Origin: Siphonodentalium dalli
Taxonomy: Eukaryota; Mollusca; Scaphopoda; Gadilida; Siphonodentaliidae
Direction of reading: 5' to 3'
Length of the DNA: 64,000 nucleotides
Assembly: GCA_032622095.1 (NCBI GenBank)
Contig: CP136064.1
Coordinates: forward strand, 6,691,512-6,755,511
Both the position numbers and the translations under genes were made by a program. Positions 38,600 to 48,780 of this stretch are shown piece by piece. Positions within the stretch are counted from its first letter, which is position 1; each line of letters opens with the position of its first letter. The notes beneath the pieces were generated by a model. It worked only from the letters and a program-made list of their open reading frames with translations. It ran no database searches and was not told the DNA's origin.

Positions 38600-39905
38600 A
38601 TGTGTCCGCCATTCATATGCGGTGGAGGTTCTCATATTATCTGCCAGTCATACGCGGGGGAGGTTCTCATATGAACATATTATCTGCCGGCCACACGCGG
38701 TGGAGGTTCATATTATCCACCGGTCATACGCGAGGGATGTTCTCATATTATCCTCCGGTCATACGTTGGGGAGGTTCTCATATGAACATATTATCCGCCG
38801 GTCATATCCTCCCTCGCGTATGACCGGTGGATAATATGAGAACCTCCCTCGCATATGACCGGCGTATAATATGTTCATATGAGAACATCCACCGTGTATG
38901 ACCGGCGGATAATATGTTCATATGAGAACCTCCCCTATGTATGACCGGTGGATAATATGAACCGCCACCGCGTATGACCGGCTGATAATATGTTCATTTC
39001 AGAACCTCCCCCACCTATGACCGAACGATAATATGAGAACTTCCCTCGCGTATGACCGGCAGATAATATGAACCCCCACCGCGTATGACCGGCGGATAAT
39101 ATGTTCATATGAGAACCTCCACCGTGTATGACCGGTGGATAATATGAACCTCCACCACGTATGACCGGCGAATAATATGTTCATATCAGAACCTCCCCCA
39201 CGTATGACCGGAGGATAATATGAGAACCTCCCTCGCGTATGACCGGCGGATAATATGAACCTCCACCGCGTATGACCGGCAGATAATATGTTCATATGAG
39301 AACCTCCCCTACGTATGACCGGTGGATAATATGAGAACCTCCCTCGCGTATGACCGGCGGAAAATAATTTCATATCAGAACCTCCCCCACATTTGACCGG
39401 AGGTTAATATGAGAACCTCCACCGTGTATGACCGGTGGATAATATGAACCTCCACCACGAATGACCGGCGAATAATATGTTCATATCAGAACCTCCCCCA
39501 CGTATGACCGGAGGATAATATGAGAACCTCCCTCGCGTATGACCGGCGGATAATATGAACCTCCACCGCGTATGACCGGCAGATAATATGTTCATATGAG
39601 AACCTCCCCTACGTATGACCGGTGGATAATATGAGAACCTCCCTCGCGTATGACCGGCGGAAAATAATTTCATATCAGAACCTCCCCCACATTTGACCGG
39701 AGGATAATATGAGAACTTCCCTCGCGTATGACCGGCGGATAATATGAACCTCAATCGCGTATGACCGGCGGATAATATGTTCATATGAGAACCTCCCAAG
39801 CGTATGACCGGAGGATAATATGAGAACCTCCCTCGCTTATGACCGGTGGATAATATGAGAACCTCCCTTGCATATGACCAGCGGATAATATGTTCATATA
39901 AGAAA
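38600..39905. repeat. Left minisatellite array of the recombinase element
   Basis: The units are about 35 bp (ataatatgagaacctccctc then gcgtatgaccggcgg) alternating with about 43-bp units that add ttcatatg. From 38605 to about 38815 they run in one orientation, then flip at about 38815 and continue reversed to 39905. A 300-bp higher-order repeat is visible (about 39120-39418 against 39420-39718). Unit lengths add to multiples of three, so long non-genic open frames cross the array. Confidence 0.9.
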
Positions 39906-40044
39906 TGAACGGCAGTTTCAATGTGGTCATGGGTTTTTGACTGCGAGAAAATTTCAGCAAACTGCATGAACCCCTTCGGGGTTCATGCAGTTTGCTGAAA
40001 TTTTCTCGCGGTCAAAACCCATGACCATGTTGAAACTGACGTTC
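39906..40044. repeat. 139-bp hairpin palindrome at the array/core boundary
   Basis: The left arm tgaacggcagtttcaatgtg ... aaatttcagcaaactgcatg and the right arm catgcagtttgctgaaattt ... caacttga-side are complementary over about 67 bp with few mismatches, around the centre ccccttcgggg (about 39971-39981). It lies between the left array and the 3' side of the recombinase gene. It could be a terminator-like or replication structure, or an element end. Function is unknown. Confidence 0.9.
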
Positions 40045-40549
40045 ACTTGTTATATTTACATACTGGTATAATTAATTATTCGATTTGTTATCATTTAGAT
40101 GGTTTTAAACATGCCGACTTGGGTACGATAATGTTTAGCTTTGCCGAAATGCGAAATCAGCCCAAACGCTCGATTCTCTCAGTTCATCTGTAATCTAATT
40201 TTAGAAACTGAAAGTCGGTCAAACGTACACACTTCCGTTTCGAGAATTCCATGGCGGGATGAAAATATTGAAAGTTTGATTTTATTTAATTTATAACGAC
40301 ATAATTCAATTAACAAGTTAAACACATGGTAAGAATAAACATTAATAACATTGGGTTACACAAATATTGAACTTCGTGAACTTTTTCCGTGGAAAGAGAA
40401 TTAAATGACATGATAATTGTAATTATTGTTCAAATTTTATGGTCAGCCAGTGTCAGCTGGTGACTGATGATAGAAACCTAACACTAACAGCTAACTAATG
40501 CTGAGAAATTCACATTTGGATAGTGAAGTCAGTTTTTGTGAAGAGTCTA

Positions 40550-42307
40550 TTAATTTGTGTTGGCTTGGTTACTGCCTCCAAAAGAAATGTTACAGTTTTT
40601 GAAACTAAGCTTGCAGTTGCTCATCAAACCATGGGCTAAAATGTTTGCAGCCTGTGAATTTTTCTCGATGCATGTTAGAGAGGTTTCGATGTGGGCTGTA
40701 GCCGTAGGTGCCATTTCCTTTGCTTCGATTGTTGGTAATGCTTGATTTGCAGGAATTTCAGCAGCATTTTCACTGACGACCAAATTGTTAATATCTGCGA
40801 TTGTGGAAGACGTTGCCGCAGCTGGATTTGTTTGAGCATAACGCTGCTCTGTCGAGGTTAGATGCTCATGAGTTTCACATTGGGGATTTTTACTCACAGT
40901 GCTGTTGCCTAATTCTGCGAGCGAATCACTTAACTGTTGCTTTTGTTTTGATGTGAATTCCCGGTTGTAACTTCGGATTGATGACTCATTTCTATGCCCG
41001 CTCATGAACATAATGTTACGTAGTTCAAACCCAGCATCATTGAGATGTTGAATCGCTGTCGCACGAAGACAATGCGATGTGTATCTTTCGCTCGTACCTG
41101 CAGATTTTGAGATGTCGGTCATGAAATTGGAAAATGTCCGTTTTTTTAAAGGTGCGTCCTGGTACCATATGCTAACATTCTTGGGGTTTATTGATTTTGT
41201 AATTTCAACGTTTATTTGATTGAACAAGAATTCAGCGTTGGGATCTGTTTTCTGTATTAGTAGTTTTAGGGCGGTCACGGGACAGCATGAATCTGATGTT
41301 GCATACATACGCTTGTCCTGAGCAGTGCTCTCTCTTGAATCCAGGCCACCTTGATATGTTTTTTCGTGTGTTTCGTGATTAATGGAAGCATAAAGTCTTC
41401 CATTCTCATCTTGCAGGAACTCAAATGAGTTCAATTTCAGTTGAACATGGAATTCAAGTCCTCTTGAAACATAGTGAATGGCAATTAGGTACCAGACTCT
41501 TTGGCGGAGAGTAATAGGGGAGTCTTTATGAGAAAGGTATGTCACTATTTTCTTCAGATCTTGATCTGTTATGACCGCCTTGTGTTTTGTAGGCCACGAG
41601 ACTCCAGTTTGTACCATATGTTTCAACTTTGCGGACAGGATTTTGTTACTTTGCTTAAACTCCTTATCTTTGATGATGTCGATATCGCGTTTTAAATCTG
41701 AAAGATGGCGATTCAGTGCTCCTCGGAGATTAATCAGAGTGTTTTTGTGGTAATCGCCAGCAAGATTTTCCGGCATCACTTTAGCTCGTTGGGTGGTGTT
41801 AATTGGTTTAGCTTCACAGTAGAAGTGCCTGAGGTGTGTATTGAGAGATTGTTTATCAATAGTTTCAAAATTAATGTGATGACCCATGGCCGTGCACCAC
41901 TCCGTGAACAATTTCACACCCCATTTGGTATTCTTTTTTGTGGATTTGGATTGCGCGAATTGTTCTAATGCGGCAATGTCGGATTCAGATTTTTTGTCAA
42001 ATCTGGATTTCTTCAAAGAACTCTCAGCTAATTCTGTTTTTGCAGTGGGCCTTGTGGGAGAAGTAGTCATTGTGATTGAATTGGTTGTGTTTGTACTGTC
42101 AGGGTTAATACTGCCAGTGCCAGTCCTACTGCTAGACTTCATCTCACTATCTCTTGGTCTCATTGGAATGTCTAGAGCTTCCATGACTTCCTCAAAACTA
42201 ACTGATTGGTATTCAGCAGATGATAAATCAATTGCCATCAATAATTCGTCGTCGTCGTCACTCATTTCATCGTTTGAAAAGAGTATATTAAAATCATTTG
42301 GATCCAT
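40550..42307 (-). CDS. Tyrosine recombinase, Crypton / KIAA1958-like (DUF3504)
   Basis: An intact, intronless 585-codon gene. The start at 42307 has a good context (aaaaacATGG). Residues 1-110 are acidic, then Ser/Thr-rich and low-complexity. Residues 115-235 are a helical core-binding region (KKNTKWGVKLFTEWC ... LINLRGALNRHL). The catalytic domain, about 245-450, has R282 (YVSRGLEFHVQL), a possible Lys at 316, the CCPVTALKLL stretch of the DUF3504 family at 341-350, H412-x-x-R415 (SHCLRAT), H438 (MSGHRN) and Y447 (SYNRE). All expected catalytic residues are present. The tail to 585 is low-complexity. Enzymes of this fold cut and rejoin DNA through a covalent 3'-phosphotyrosine. The family is known both as Crypton transposon enzymes and as domesticated host proteins. 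Here it is the only intact gene of a long inverted-repeat element, which favours a mobile role. Confidence 0.88.
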   Translation of the reverse strand: MDPNDFNILFSNDEMSDDDDELLMAIDLSSAEYQSVSFEEVMEALDIPMRPRDSEMKSSSRTGTGSINPDSTNTTNSITMTTSPTRPTAKTELAESSLKKSRFDKKSESDIAALEQFAQSKSTKKNTKWGVKLFTEWCTAMGHHINFETIDKQSLNTHLRHFYCEAKPINTTQRAKVMPENLAGDYHKNTLINLRGALNRHLSDLKRDIDIIKDKEFKQSNKILSAKLKHMVQTGVSWPTKHKAVITDQDLKKIVTYLSHKDSPITLRQRVWYLIAIHYVSRGLEFHVQLKLNSFEFLQDENGRLYASINHETHEKTYQGGLDSRESTAQDKRMYATSDSCCPVTALKLLIQKTDPNAEFLFNQINVEITKSINPKNVSIWYQDAPLKKRTFSNFMTDISKSAGTSERYTSHCLRATAIQHLNDAGFELRNIMFMSGHRNESSIRSYNREFTSKQKQQLSDSLAELGNSTVSKNPQCETHEHLTSTEQRYAQTNPAAATSSTIADINNLVVSENAAEIPANQALPTIEAKEMAPTATAHIETSLTCIEKNSQAANILAHGLMSNCKLSFKNCNISFGGSNQANTN

Positions 42308-42892
42308 GTTTTTATTTTTTTGTGTCGTCTGTTTGTTTATAAAATATAGGCCTACTTACTCAGTGCAACAAAGTTACTTATTGGTAATAAATACATAATT
42401 ATCTACATTTTAGTGTGATTATGCTATAAAATAACGATAGTGTTTCCAATGTTTCGCTTTATTTTCGGTATTTTTAATGCAAAACCGCCGTATTATGTAA
42501 GGTAATTGGGATTATTTCATTTCATATTTGCGTCCAATGAGTAGGTCACTGGAGCAAATACACTGCGAGTACTTTATTCGCTTATCGGTACTTTAACTTC
42601 TATAATAGAACTGTCGCGAGTCTTTAGTGCATGTGTACATTTTGTTTGTATTGGGGAATTGTGTTACTATGTGGTATTTTGGAAGACAATTCATGTGTCG
42701 GGCGCAATTGTATTGAAACTAGGCCAAGAAATGTTGCGTTGGAATGCATCGGCTCTGGGACATAAATAAATACCGGCTGATCGACCTAAATGCGCGTTTG
42801 CGCAAATGCGCCCAATTATTTTCGCCGGCGCTTCTACTTGAAATTTCACGCGATCGTCCTCGGTTATGTTCGGTGATTTCCGGGACCAATGT

Positions 42893-42953
42893 GTTCATAA
42901 ACCTATGAACGACATTGGAAGTGACGTCACGTTACGTTCATAGGTTTATGAAC
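42893..42953. promoter_or_regulatory. Paired palindromic site upstream of the recombinase gene
   Basis: GTTCATAAACCTATGAAC (42893-42910) and its exact complement GTTCATAGGTTTATGAAC (42936-42953) face each other across 25 bp. Each 18-bp arm is itself a 7-4-7 palindrome (GTTCATA / TATGAAC). The spacer contains GTGACGTCAC (42921-42930), a perfect palindrome resembling a CRE/ATF site. It lies about 590 bp upstream of the recombinase start and about 70 bp from the right array. The 7-bp inverted half-sites with a short spacer resemble tyrosine-recombinase core sites. That role is inference. Confidence 0.6.
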
Positions 42954-43023
42954 GCATTGCATAAGGGGGCGTGTCTACCGTAACGCTATGGGGAAATCGG
43001 AAGAGATATTAGGGGTATGTAAA

Positions 43024-44520
43024 TATATGAGAATCTCCACCGCGTATGAACGGTGGATAATATGAACCTCCACCGCGTATGACCTGCGAATAATATGTTC
43101 ATATCAGAACCTCCCACACGTAAGACCAGAGGATAATATGAGAACCTCCCTCGCGTATGACCGGCGGATAATACGAACCTCCACCGCGTATGACCGGCAG
43201 ATAATATGTTCATATGAAAACCTCCCCTACGTATGACCGGAGGATAATATGAGAACCTCCCTCGCGTATAACCGGTGGATAATATGAGAACCTCCCTCGC
43301 ATATGACCGGCGTATAATATGTTCATATGAGAACCTCCACCGCGTGTGACCGGCGGATAATATGTTCATATGAGAACCTCCCCTATGTATGACCGGTGGA
43401 TAATATGAACCCCCACCGCGTATGACCGGCTGATAATATGTTCATTTCAGAACCTCCCCCACCTATAACCGAACGATAATATGAGAACTTCCCTCGCGTA
43501 TGACCGGCAGATAATATGAACCCCCACCGCGTATGACCGGCGGATAATATGTTCATATGAGAACCTCCACCGTGTATGACCGGTGGATAATATGAACCTC
43601 CACCACGTATGACCGGCGAATAATATGTTCATATCAGAACCTCCCCCACGTATGACCGGAGGATAATATGAGAACCTCCCTCGCGTATGACCGGCGGATA
43701 ATATGAACCTCCACCGCGTATGACCGGCAGATAATATGTTCATATGAGAACCTCCCCTACGTATGACCGGTGGATAATATGAGAACCTCCCTCGCGTATG
43801 ACCGGCGGATAATATGTTCATAACAGAACCTCCCCCACATTTGACCGGAGGATAATATGAGAACTTCCCTCGCGTATGACCGGCGGATAATATGAACCTC
43901 CATCGCGTATAACCGGCGGATAATATGTTCATATGAGAACCTCCCAAGCGTATGACCGGAGGATAATATGAGAACCTCCCTCGCTTATGACCGGTGGATA
44001 ATATGAGAACCTCCCTTGCATATGACCAGCGGGTAATATGTTCATATGAGAATCTCCACCGCGTATGAACGGTGGATAATATGAACCTCCACCGCGTATG
44101 ACCTGCGAATAATATGTTCATATCAGAACCTCCCCCACGTAAGACCGGAGGATAATATGAGAACCTCCCTCGCGTATGACCGGCGGATAATACGAATCTC
44201 CACCGCGTATGACCGGCAGATAATATGTTCTTATGAAAACCTCCCCTACGTATGACCGGAGGATAATATGAGAACCTCCCTCGCGTATAACCGGTGGATA
44301 ATATGAGAACCTCCCTCGCGTATGACCGGCGGATAATAAGTTCATATGAGAACCTCCCTAACGAATGACAGGAGGATAATATGAGAACTTCCTTCGCGTA
44401 TGACCGACGGATAATATGAACCTCCACCGCGTATGACCGGCAGATAATATGTTCATATGAGAACCTCCCCCACGTATGACTGGCAGATAATATGAGAACT
44501 TCCACCGCATATGAATGGCG
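43024..44520. repeat. Right minisatellite array of the recombinase element
   Basis: Same units as the left array, all in one orientation (accgcgtatgaccggcggat then aatatgaacctcc). A block near 43029 repeats about 1,019 bp later near 44048 (gagaatctccaccgcgtatg, acctgcgaataatatg). Its first part aligns directly with 38830-39400 of the left array, so the recombinase core is flanked by direct repeats inside inverted arms. The 383-codon open frame across 43447-44598 is a repeat effect. Confidence 0.9.
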
Positions 44521-45498
44521 GACACATAAGTTTTTAAGTCTATAAACACTATTTGATTTGAATATTCTTTTGAATAGTCTTACCATTGAAATATTCATTC
44601 TTTCAAACCAGTTGATCTATTTTGTAACTTGGCTTTTATTCGCTGGGCTCCAGCATCTGGGGTTTTAGTCACTACTGAAATAAAAATAGTGCGAATATCT
44701 TGGAGCGAATTTCTGCAACAATTTCACCGCCTGTTGGACCCATTTGGAACAAAATACATTCCCTGTGTCTAATTCTACATTTTGATATACTATACGCCCT
44801 ATTATATTGAATATACCGGCTGAAATCGATCCTGTAATTGTAAACATCGAGTCTATTTTTAGCTGTTTTATCGGAGCGTGTTTGCGTGTTCGCCATTACA
44901 ATATTCGCACTAAAACAGCCATATTGTAGCTAAAAACGAATGCACAGTATTCCACTGCGTTATTTTATACCTAAAACTTGTTGTTTGCTAGTGTATTCAT
45001 CGAGAAATCTAAATTCTAAACATTAATGTCGAACGCAGTTTTTCGTGTTTGTGGCATTTTATGTTAGGTCAGTTGTCGACCGAATAATGTAACTTCCGGT
45101 GTCCGGTCAGTGGCGGAGTTAATATGTGTGGATAGGGCGAATGTGGACCTTTCGGTAGACACCAAAAATAGCCCTCTACGCGCTGTATTCCTCGAGATAT
45201 CGGCCGTCCCACGCAATTTGAAAATCCTGTCCCGCAGATTGTCATTCTATCCCAAATTCCACCCCATGTTAGGTCAATTGTCGATCAAATAATGCAACTT
45301 CTGGTGTCCGGTCAGTGGTGGGGTTAATATGAGTGGATAGGGCGAATGTGGGCCTTTCGTTAGACATCAAAATGAGCCCCCTACGCCCTGTATTCTTCGA
45401 GATATCGGCCGTCCCACGCAATTTGAAATTCTGTCCTGCAGATTGTCGTTTTGTCCCATATCCCATCCCATCCCGCATCTTGTCATGTCCCCTATATA

Positions 45499-45880
45499 AT
45501 GCAGTTTTTGAATTAAACAGAATGGACGACGGGAACCAGGCAATCGGTAAAAATTTTGTGACAATATAATGCCGTACATAATTTGCATTATCATATATAA
45601 CATTTCAATTTGAAAATTCACGGACGCCGGCGTGTGTGACACAGGGCTGTCTGAAAGGAAGGATGTTCAGGTGATAACTCTAAGTTGTAAGTTGCTTGAG
45701 GCAAGTGTTGTGACGATTACCTATCGCAAATGTAGCATGGTTTGATTTTACATCTAGCCGAATATTTACCTATTAGTTCAGTAGATAATATTTTTTGAAT
45801 ACATAATTAAACTTACAGTTTTTTTTATTTTGGAGTTAATCGAATTCCACACATTGGGAAACATGTTCTCGGTGTGTTGC
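45499..45880. other. No gene recognised
   Basis: Sequence between the right end of the recombinase element and a LINE fragment. No domain, RNA or repeat was recognised. Confidence 0.5.
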
Positions 45881-45899
45881 TTTTTAATTTATTCGCCTG

Positions 45900-46565
45900 T
45901 CTTGTATTTACATCGAGGGAGTAAGATTTCTTCTAGTCCAGTTGTACGTAAAGATTGCTGCGTGTATGGTGTAGAGATCTTTGAACATTATAATATTCTC
46001 TTGTTTGAAAAGGGGTACTGTGTTGCTTTTATATTTATATTTGCATAGAATACGAATTGCTCTTTTGTGTAAGGCCGCCACCACACTGGCATGACATGAA
46101 TGCCCCATACTGAGAGACAGTAAAGAAGATAGCCATGTACTAAAGAGCTCGGGCAGTATACAAATTTTTCGTGATTCTTTTGGTAAAATGTTTTCAACTT
46201 TGTATAAGCAGTATATGGTGTGGTTTAGCTTCATTTGAATCATTAATGATACCTAGGTATCTGATGGACCGTATTTGCATTTGATTCCCTACCATAACTA
46301 ATTATATGCCATTGATTTTAATTGTAAAGTTTTTCCACTTGTATTCGTTGCCTTTAGGGTGGATTAACATGAATTTACTTTTAGCCGTACGTATTGATTG
46401 ACAATTTGTTACAACAAAGCCGTTCATATATGTGTTTTCATTCGGTAATTGATGCTTTTTAAAAATTGTTGGTATCGTAGCCAGTTGAATTTAGGGTGTT
46501 ATCATCAGCAACTGAAAGCAAATTAATTTTTGTACATTGGGGCATATCGTTTACATAAAAGAGAA
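45900..46565 (-). pseudogene. LINE reverse transcriptase fragment, minus strand
   Basis: On the minus strand, from 46560 downward, pieces read LLFYVNDMPQCTKINLLSVA followed by DDNTL (the ADD catalytic box region, here VADDN), then KSKFMLIHPKGNEYKW. At 46243-45908 they read ALHKRAIRILCKYKYKSNT and VPLFKQENIIMFKDLYTIH, the region after the RT thumb in CR1/Jockey-like elements. Frames change several times and both ends are missing. From 46570 to 47235 nothing was recognised apart from a G run at 46680-46690. Confidence 0.75.
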
Positions 46566-47236
46566 ACAAATGTATCATGCCACACAACTAGTATCCCAAG
46601 ACATCTGGGGATTGTCATTATGTCATACAACATACAACTGTCATCTCAATACATTCAACTGTAGTGTCCCAACCCGGGAGGGGGGGGGGGTCACCGGTCG
46701 ATCAGAAAACCCCTTATAACTTCGTACATAGTTCTCGAATTAGCCAGCTAATTTAGCTAAATGTTTATGGCATAATACACAGTTTAAATTACTTTCGTGT
46801 TGTTGACACAAATCGTCTCCACTGTTGGGCAATGCCTTGAATCTTTGGCCACTTGAAGAGAAGATTATTTTCTTGCCCACATTTTTGGCAACCCACGTAG
46901 CTAGCATATTACAGATAATAATAAATCAACAAATTTACCAAATGAAATGTTCGAAACAAGCCGTGGGCTAAGCAATTGGCCGATGTGTTTTCGTCCGTAA
47001 TCTCTGCCTATGACGTCGTGTATCACGTGACCGCCGCCATGAGACTTTCTATAGTCTCGCGAAAATGAAAAACAAAAACAAATGTTATCCGAGGCGTGTA
47101 TCTCACTAATTATGGGGTTTCGTGTCGGATGTTTACTGATTATGATAAAATATGTAATAGTGGTTTAAATGAACGTATTATCTGTCCGGTTTGAGCTACT
47201 TTTTATTCTCTGGTGGTTGCACTTTAAATAAACATG

Positions 47237-47545
47237 TGACCCGCCATATCAAATCCAGTCGGAAGTCGGGATTCTTTTTTACCCTGTGCCATAGGTCGCC
47301 TCGCATATATAAGAGAATGCATTAGCCTAAATTTTTTTTTTAATTATTTGTTCTTGTATTCTTTAACAATTTTATAATTTCACCCACATAGAGCCCCAGG
47401 CAAACATGAGCAGACGACACTCTTCCATGTGTTTCTATATATGTGTGGGGCTCCCTGCAGGGTAATGGATGTTTTTTAATTTTTGTCCTAAAAATTGGTC
47501 GACTCGCATATATAAGAGAATGCATTGGCACAGGGTAAAAAAGAT
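47237..47545. mobile_element. Foldback MITE copy with half-deleted palindromes
   Basis: The left outer end (gacccgccatatcaaatcca ... aagtcgggatt) matches the element at 7.64 kb, and the central inverted motif (cccacatagagcccc ... gtgtggggctccctgca) is present. Each of the two 69-bp palindromes has lost one arm: at 47288-47326 the outer arm is missing, and at 47497-47529 the inner arm is missing. The right outer repeat appears truncated after cacagggtaaaaaa. Confidence 0.65.
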
Positions 47546-47751
47546 GTAACAATATTTTCTGTCCGGTTTGAGCTACTTTTTAATCTCTGACGGTTGCACT
47601 GTAAAGAACGCTACTGGAGTCACCACAGAGATATACAGTTACTCGGCCGTGGTATCACCTGGACCAGTGCGTATACAACCAGAATTGGTTCATGCACTGT
47701 AATTTATATAGATACATATTCTGACATTGGTTCGATCGAACGCGGATATTT

Positions 47752-48124
47752 AAGGTACTCAATCCGATCAGTCACTAATAAGTTACTATTTCTTCGGCTT
47801 CGTGTATAATAAATAATTGAATCTAGTCGGGGAACCTACCCATCATCGCTAAGAATGATCAGATATAAATTTTTGATTTTGTTATTTCGATTGCTTCTGG
47901 CACAGAAACACGCCGTCAAAATGATGGTCTCAATCAAAATTGCGTTAGTATTACCACTTTATTTTAGAGTTATCCATCTTCGTCTGTTTGAATAACTGTT
48001 TTTGGGGAAATCTAATAACTCTGAGCTTTAATGGATGGGTTCGTCAACTCGAATCAAATAGTTTTACCCCTAAAGCTAAAGAAATAGAAATTTAGGGGTG
48101 CTTAATCGGACTGAGTACCTTTAA
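47752..48124. mobile_element. MITE with AAGGTAC(T/G)CAATCCGAT ends, copy 1
   Basis: The left terminus tttaaggtactcaatccgat and the right terminus atcggactgagtacctttaa are inverted repeats. The interior shares tagagttatccatcttcgtc, tctgagctttaatgg-like and ctcgaatcaaata phrases with the copy at 55957-56401. No gene was found from 48125 to 48780. Confidence 0.7.
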
Positions 48125-48780
48125 TGGCCGACCCGTGTAAACGCATCGGTGTGTGCACGTTAAAGAACGCTACTGGAGTTTCGATCGCAATATTCGCCCC
48201 AATTTTGGGATACCATAGAGACAACTTTTTCTATATACAGCACACTGTTATCGGTTAGGATTAGACACTTACATAAATAGTTGTTGTCTAAATGGAAAAC
48301 ATATCATGAACTTTAGGGAAAATTGCCCAAAGGTTCCTACTTTATGTAGCCATTTTCTCCCTATCTTGGGAAGTGATGGCCTCATTTCCAGAAGATGGGC
48401 ACTAGTGGTTCATATCTGACATCTCATGGGTGCTCGGTACACTTGTGTGTTCGACTTGTGTGTGTTAAAATAACAAAGGCCTAAAAAAAATTATCCGTGT
48501 TTCTGCTAACCCGACCGACCCATGTTCAAAACCCCCGACCCTAATTTTTCCGGACTGTACTTTTATTTTTTTTCCTGAACCACGGTAATTTCTTTGCTTT
48601 CGCCTGTCCAAATGTGCAAAATAATCTTCCATTTTCTTTTACTTGCAGTCATGAATTTAATTCAATGAGTCATTATAGTAATTAACTGTGAAAATCATGC
48701 TCACAAAACCCATCAAACCGGGGTTAATTAACAAACATAAAACAATGTTATTTTGGTCAATGTTTGAGCCTATATATATA

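Larger units (their letters stand above)
37636..45498. mobile_element. 7.9-kb element with long inverted arms, minisatellite arrays and a tyrosine recombinase gene
   Basis: The left arm (37636-38590) and right arm (about 44525-45498) are reverse complements with a few percent differences. Both end in tatataagggacatgaca (g for a in the right arm). TATATA at each end may be target duplication or terminus; being self-complementary, it cannot be told apart. Inside the arms are two minisatellite arrays, then a core (39906-43020) with a 139-bp hairpin, the recombinase gene on the minus strand and a paired palindromic site. The arms are structurally intact and the recombinase is open. Tyrosine-recombinase transposons of the Crypton group are usually described without long inverted ends, so this arrangement is unusual. 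Confidence 0.75.

Noticed and set aside
41501-42398. Plus-strand frames of 60-170 codons opposite the recombinase gene
   Set aside because: They are shadows of the recombinase coding sequence; the minus-strand frame carries all the catalytic motifs.
43447-44598. 383-codon open frame with repeated SAGHTR / GRFSYYPPV phrases, minus strand
   Set aside because: It lies wholly in the minisatellite array. The unit pair sums to a multiple of three, which keeps frames open. Similar frames exist at 39404-39967 and 42986-43369 for the same reason.
44672-44896. 74-codon frame in the right arm (starts MANTQTRSDKTAKNR)
   Set aside because: The left arm has an 8-bp difference that destroys the same frame, and no domain is seen, so coding is not supported.
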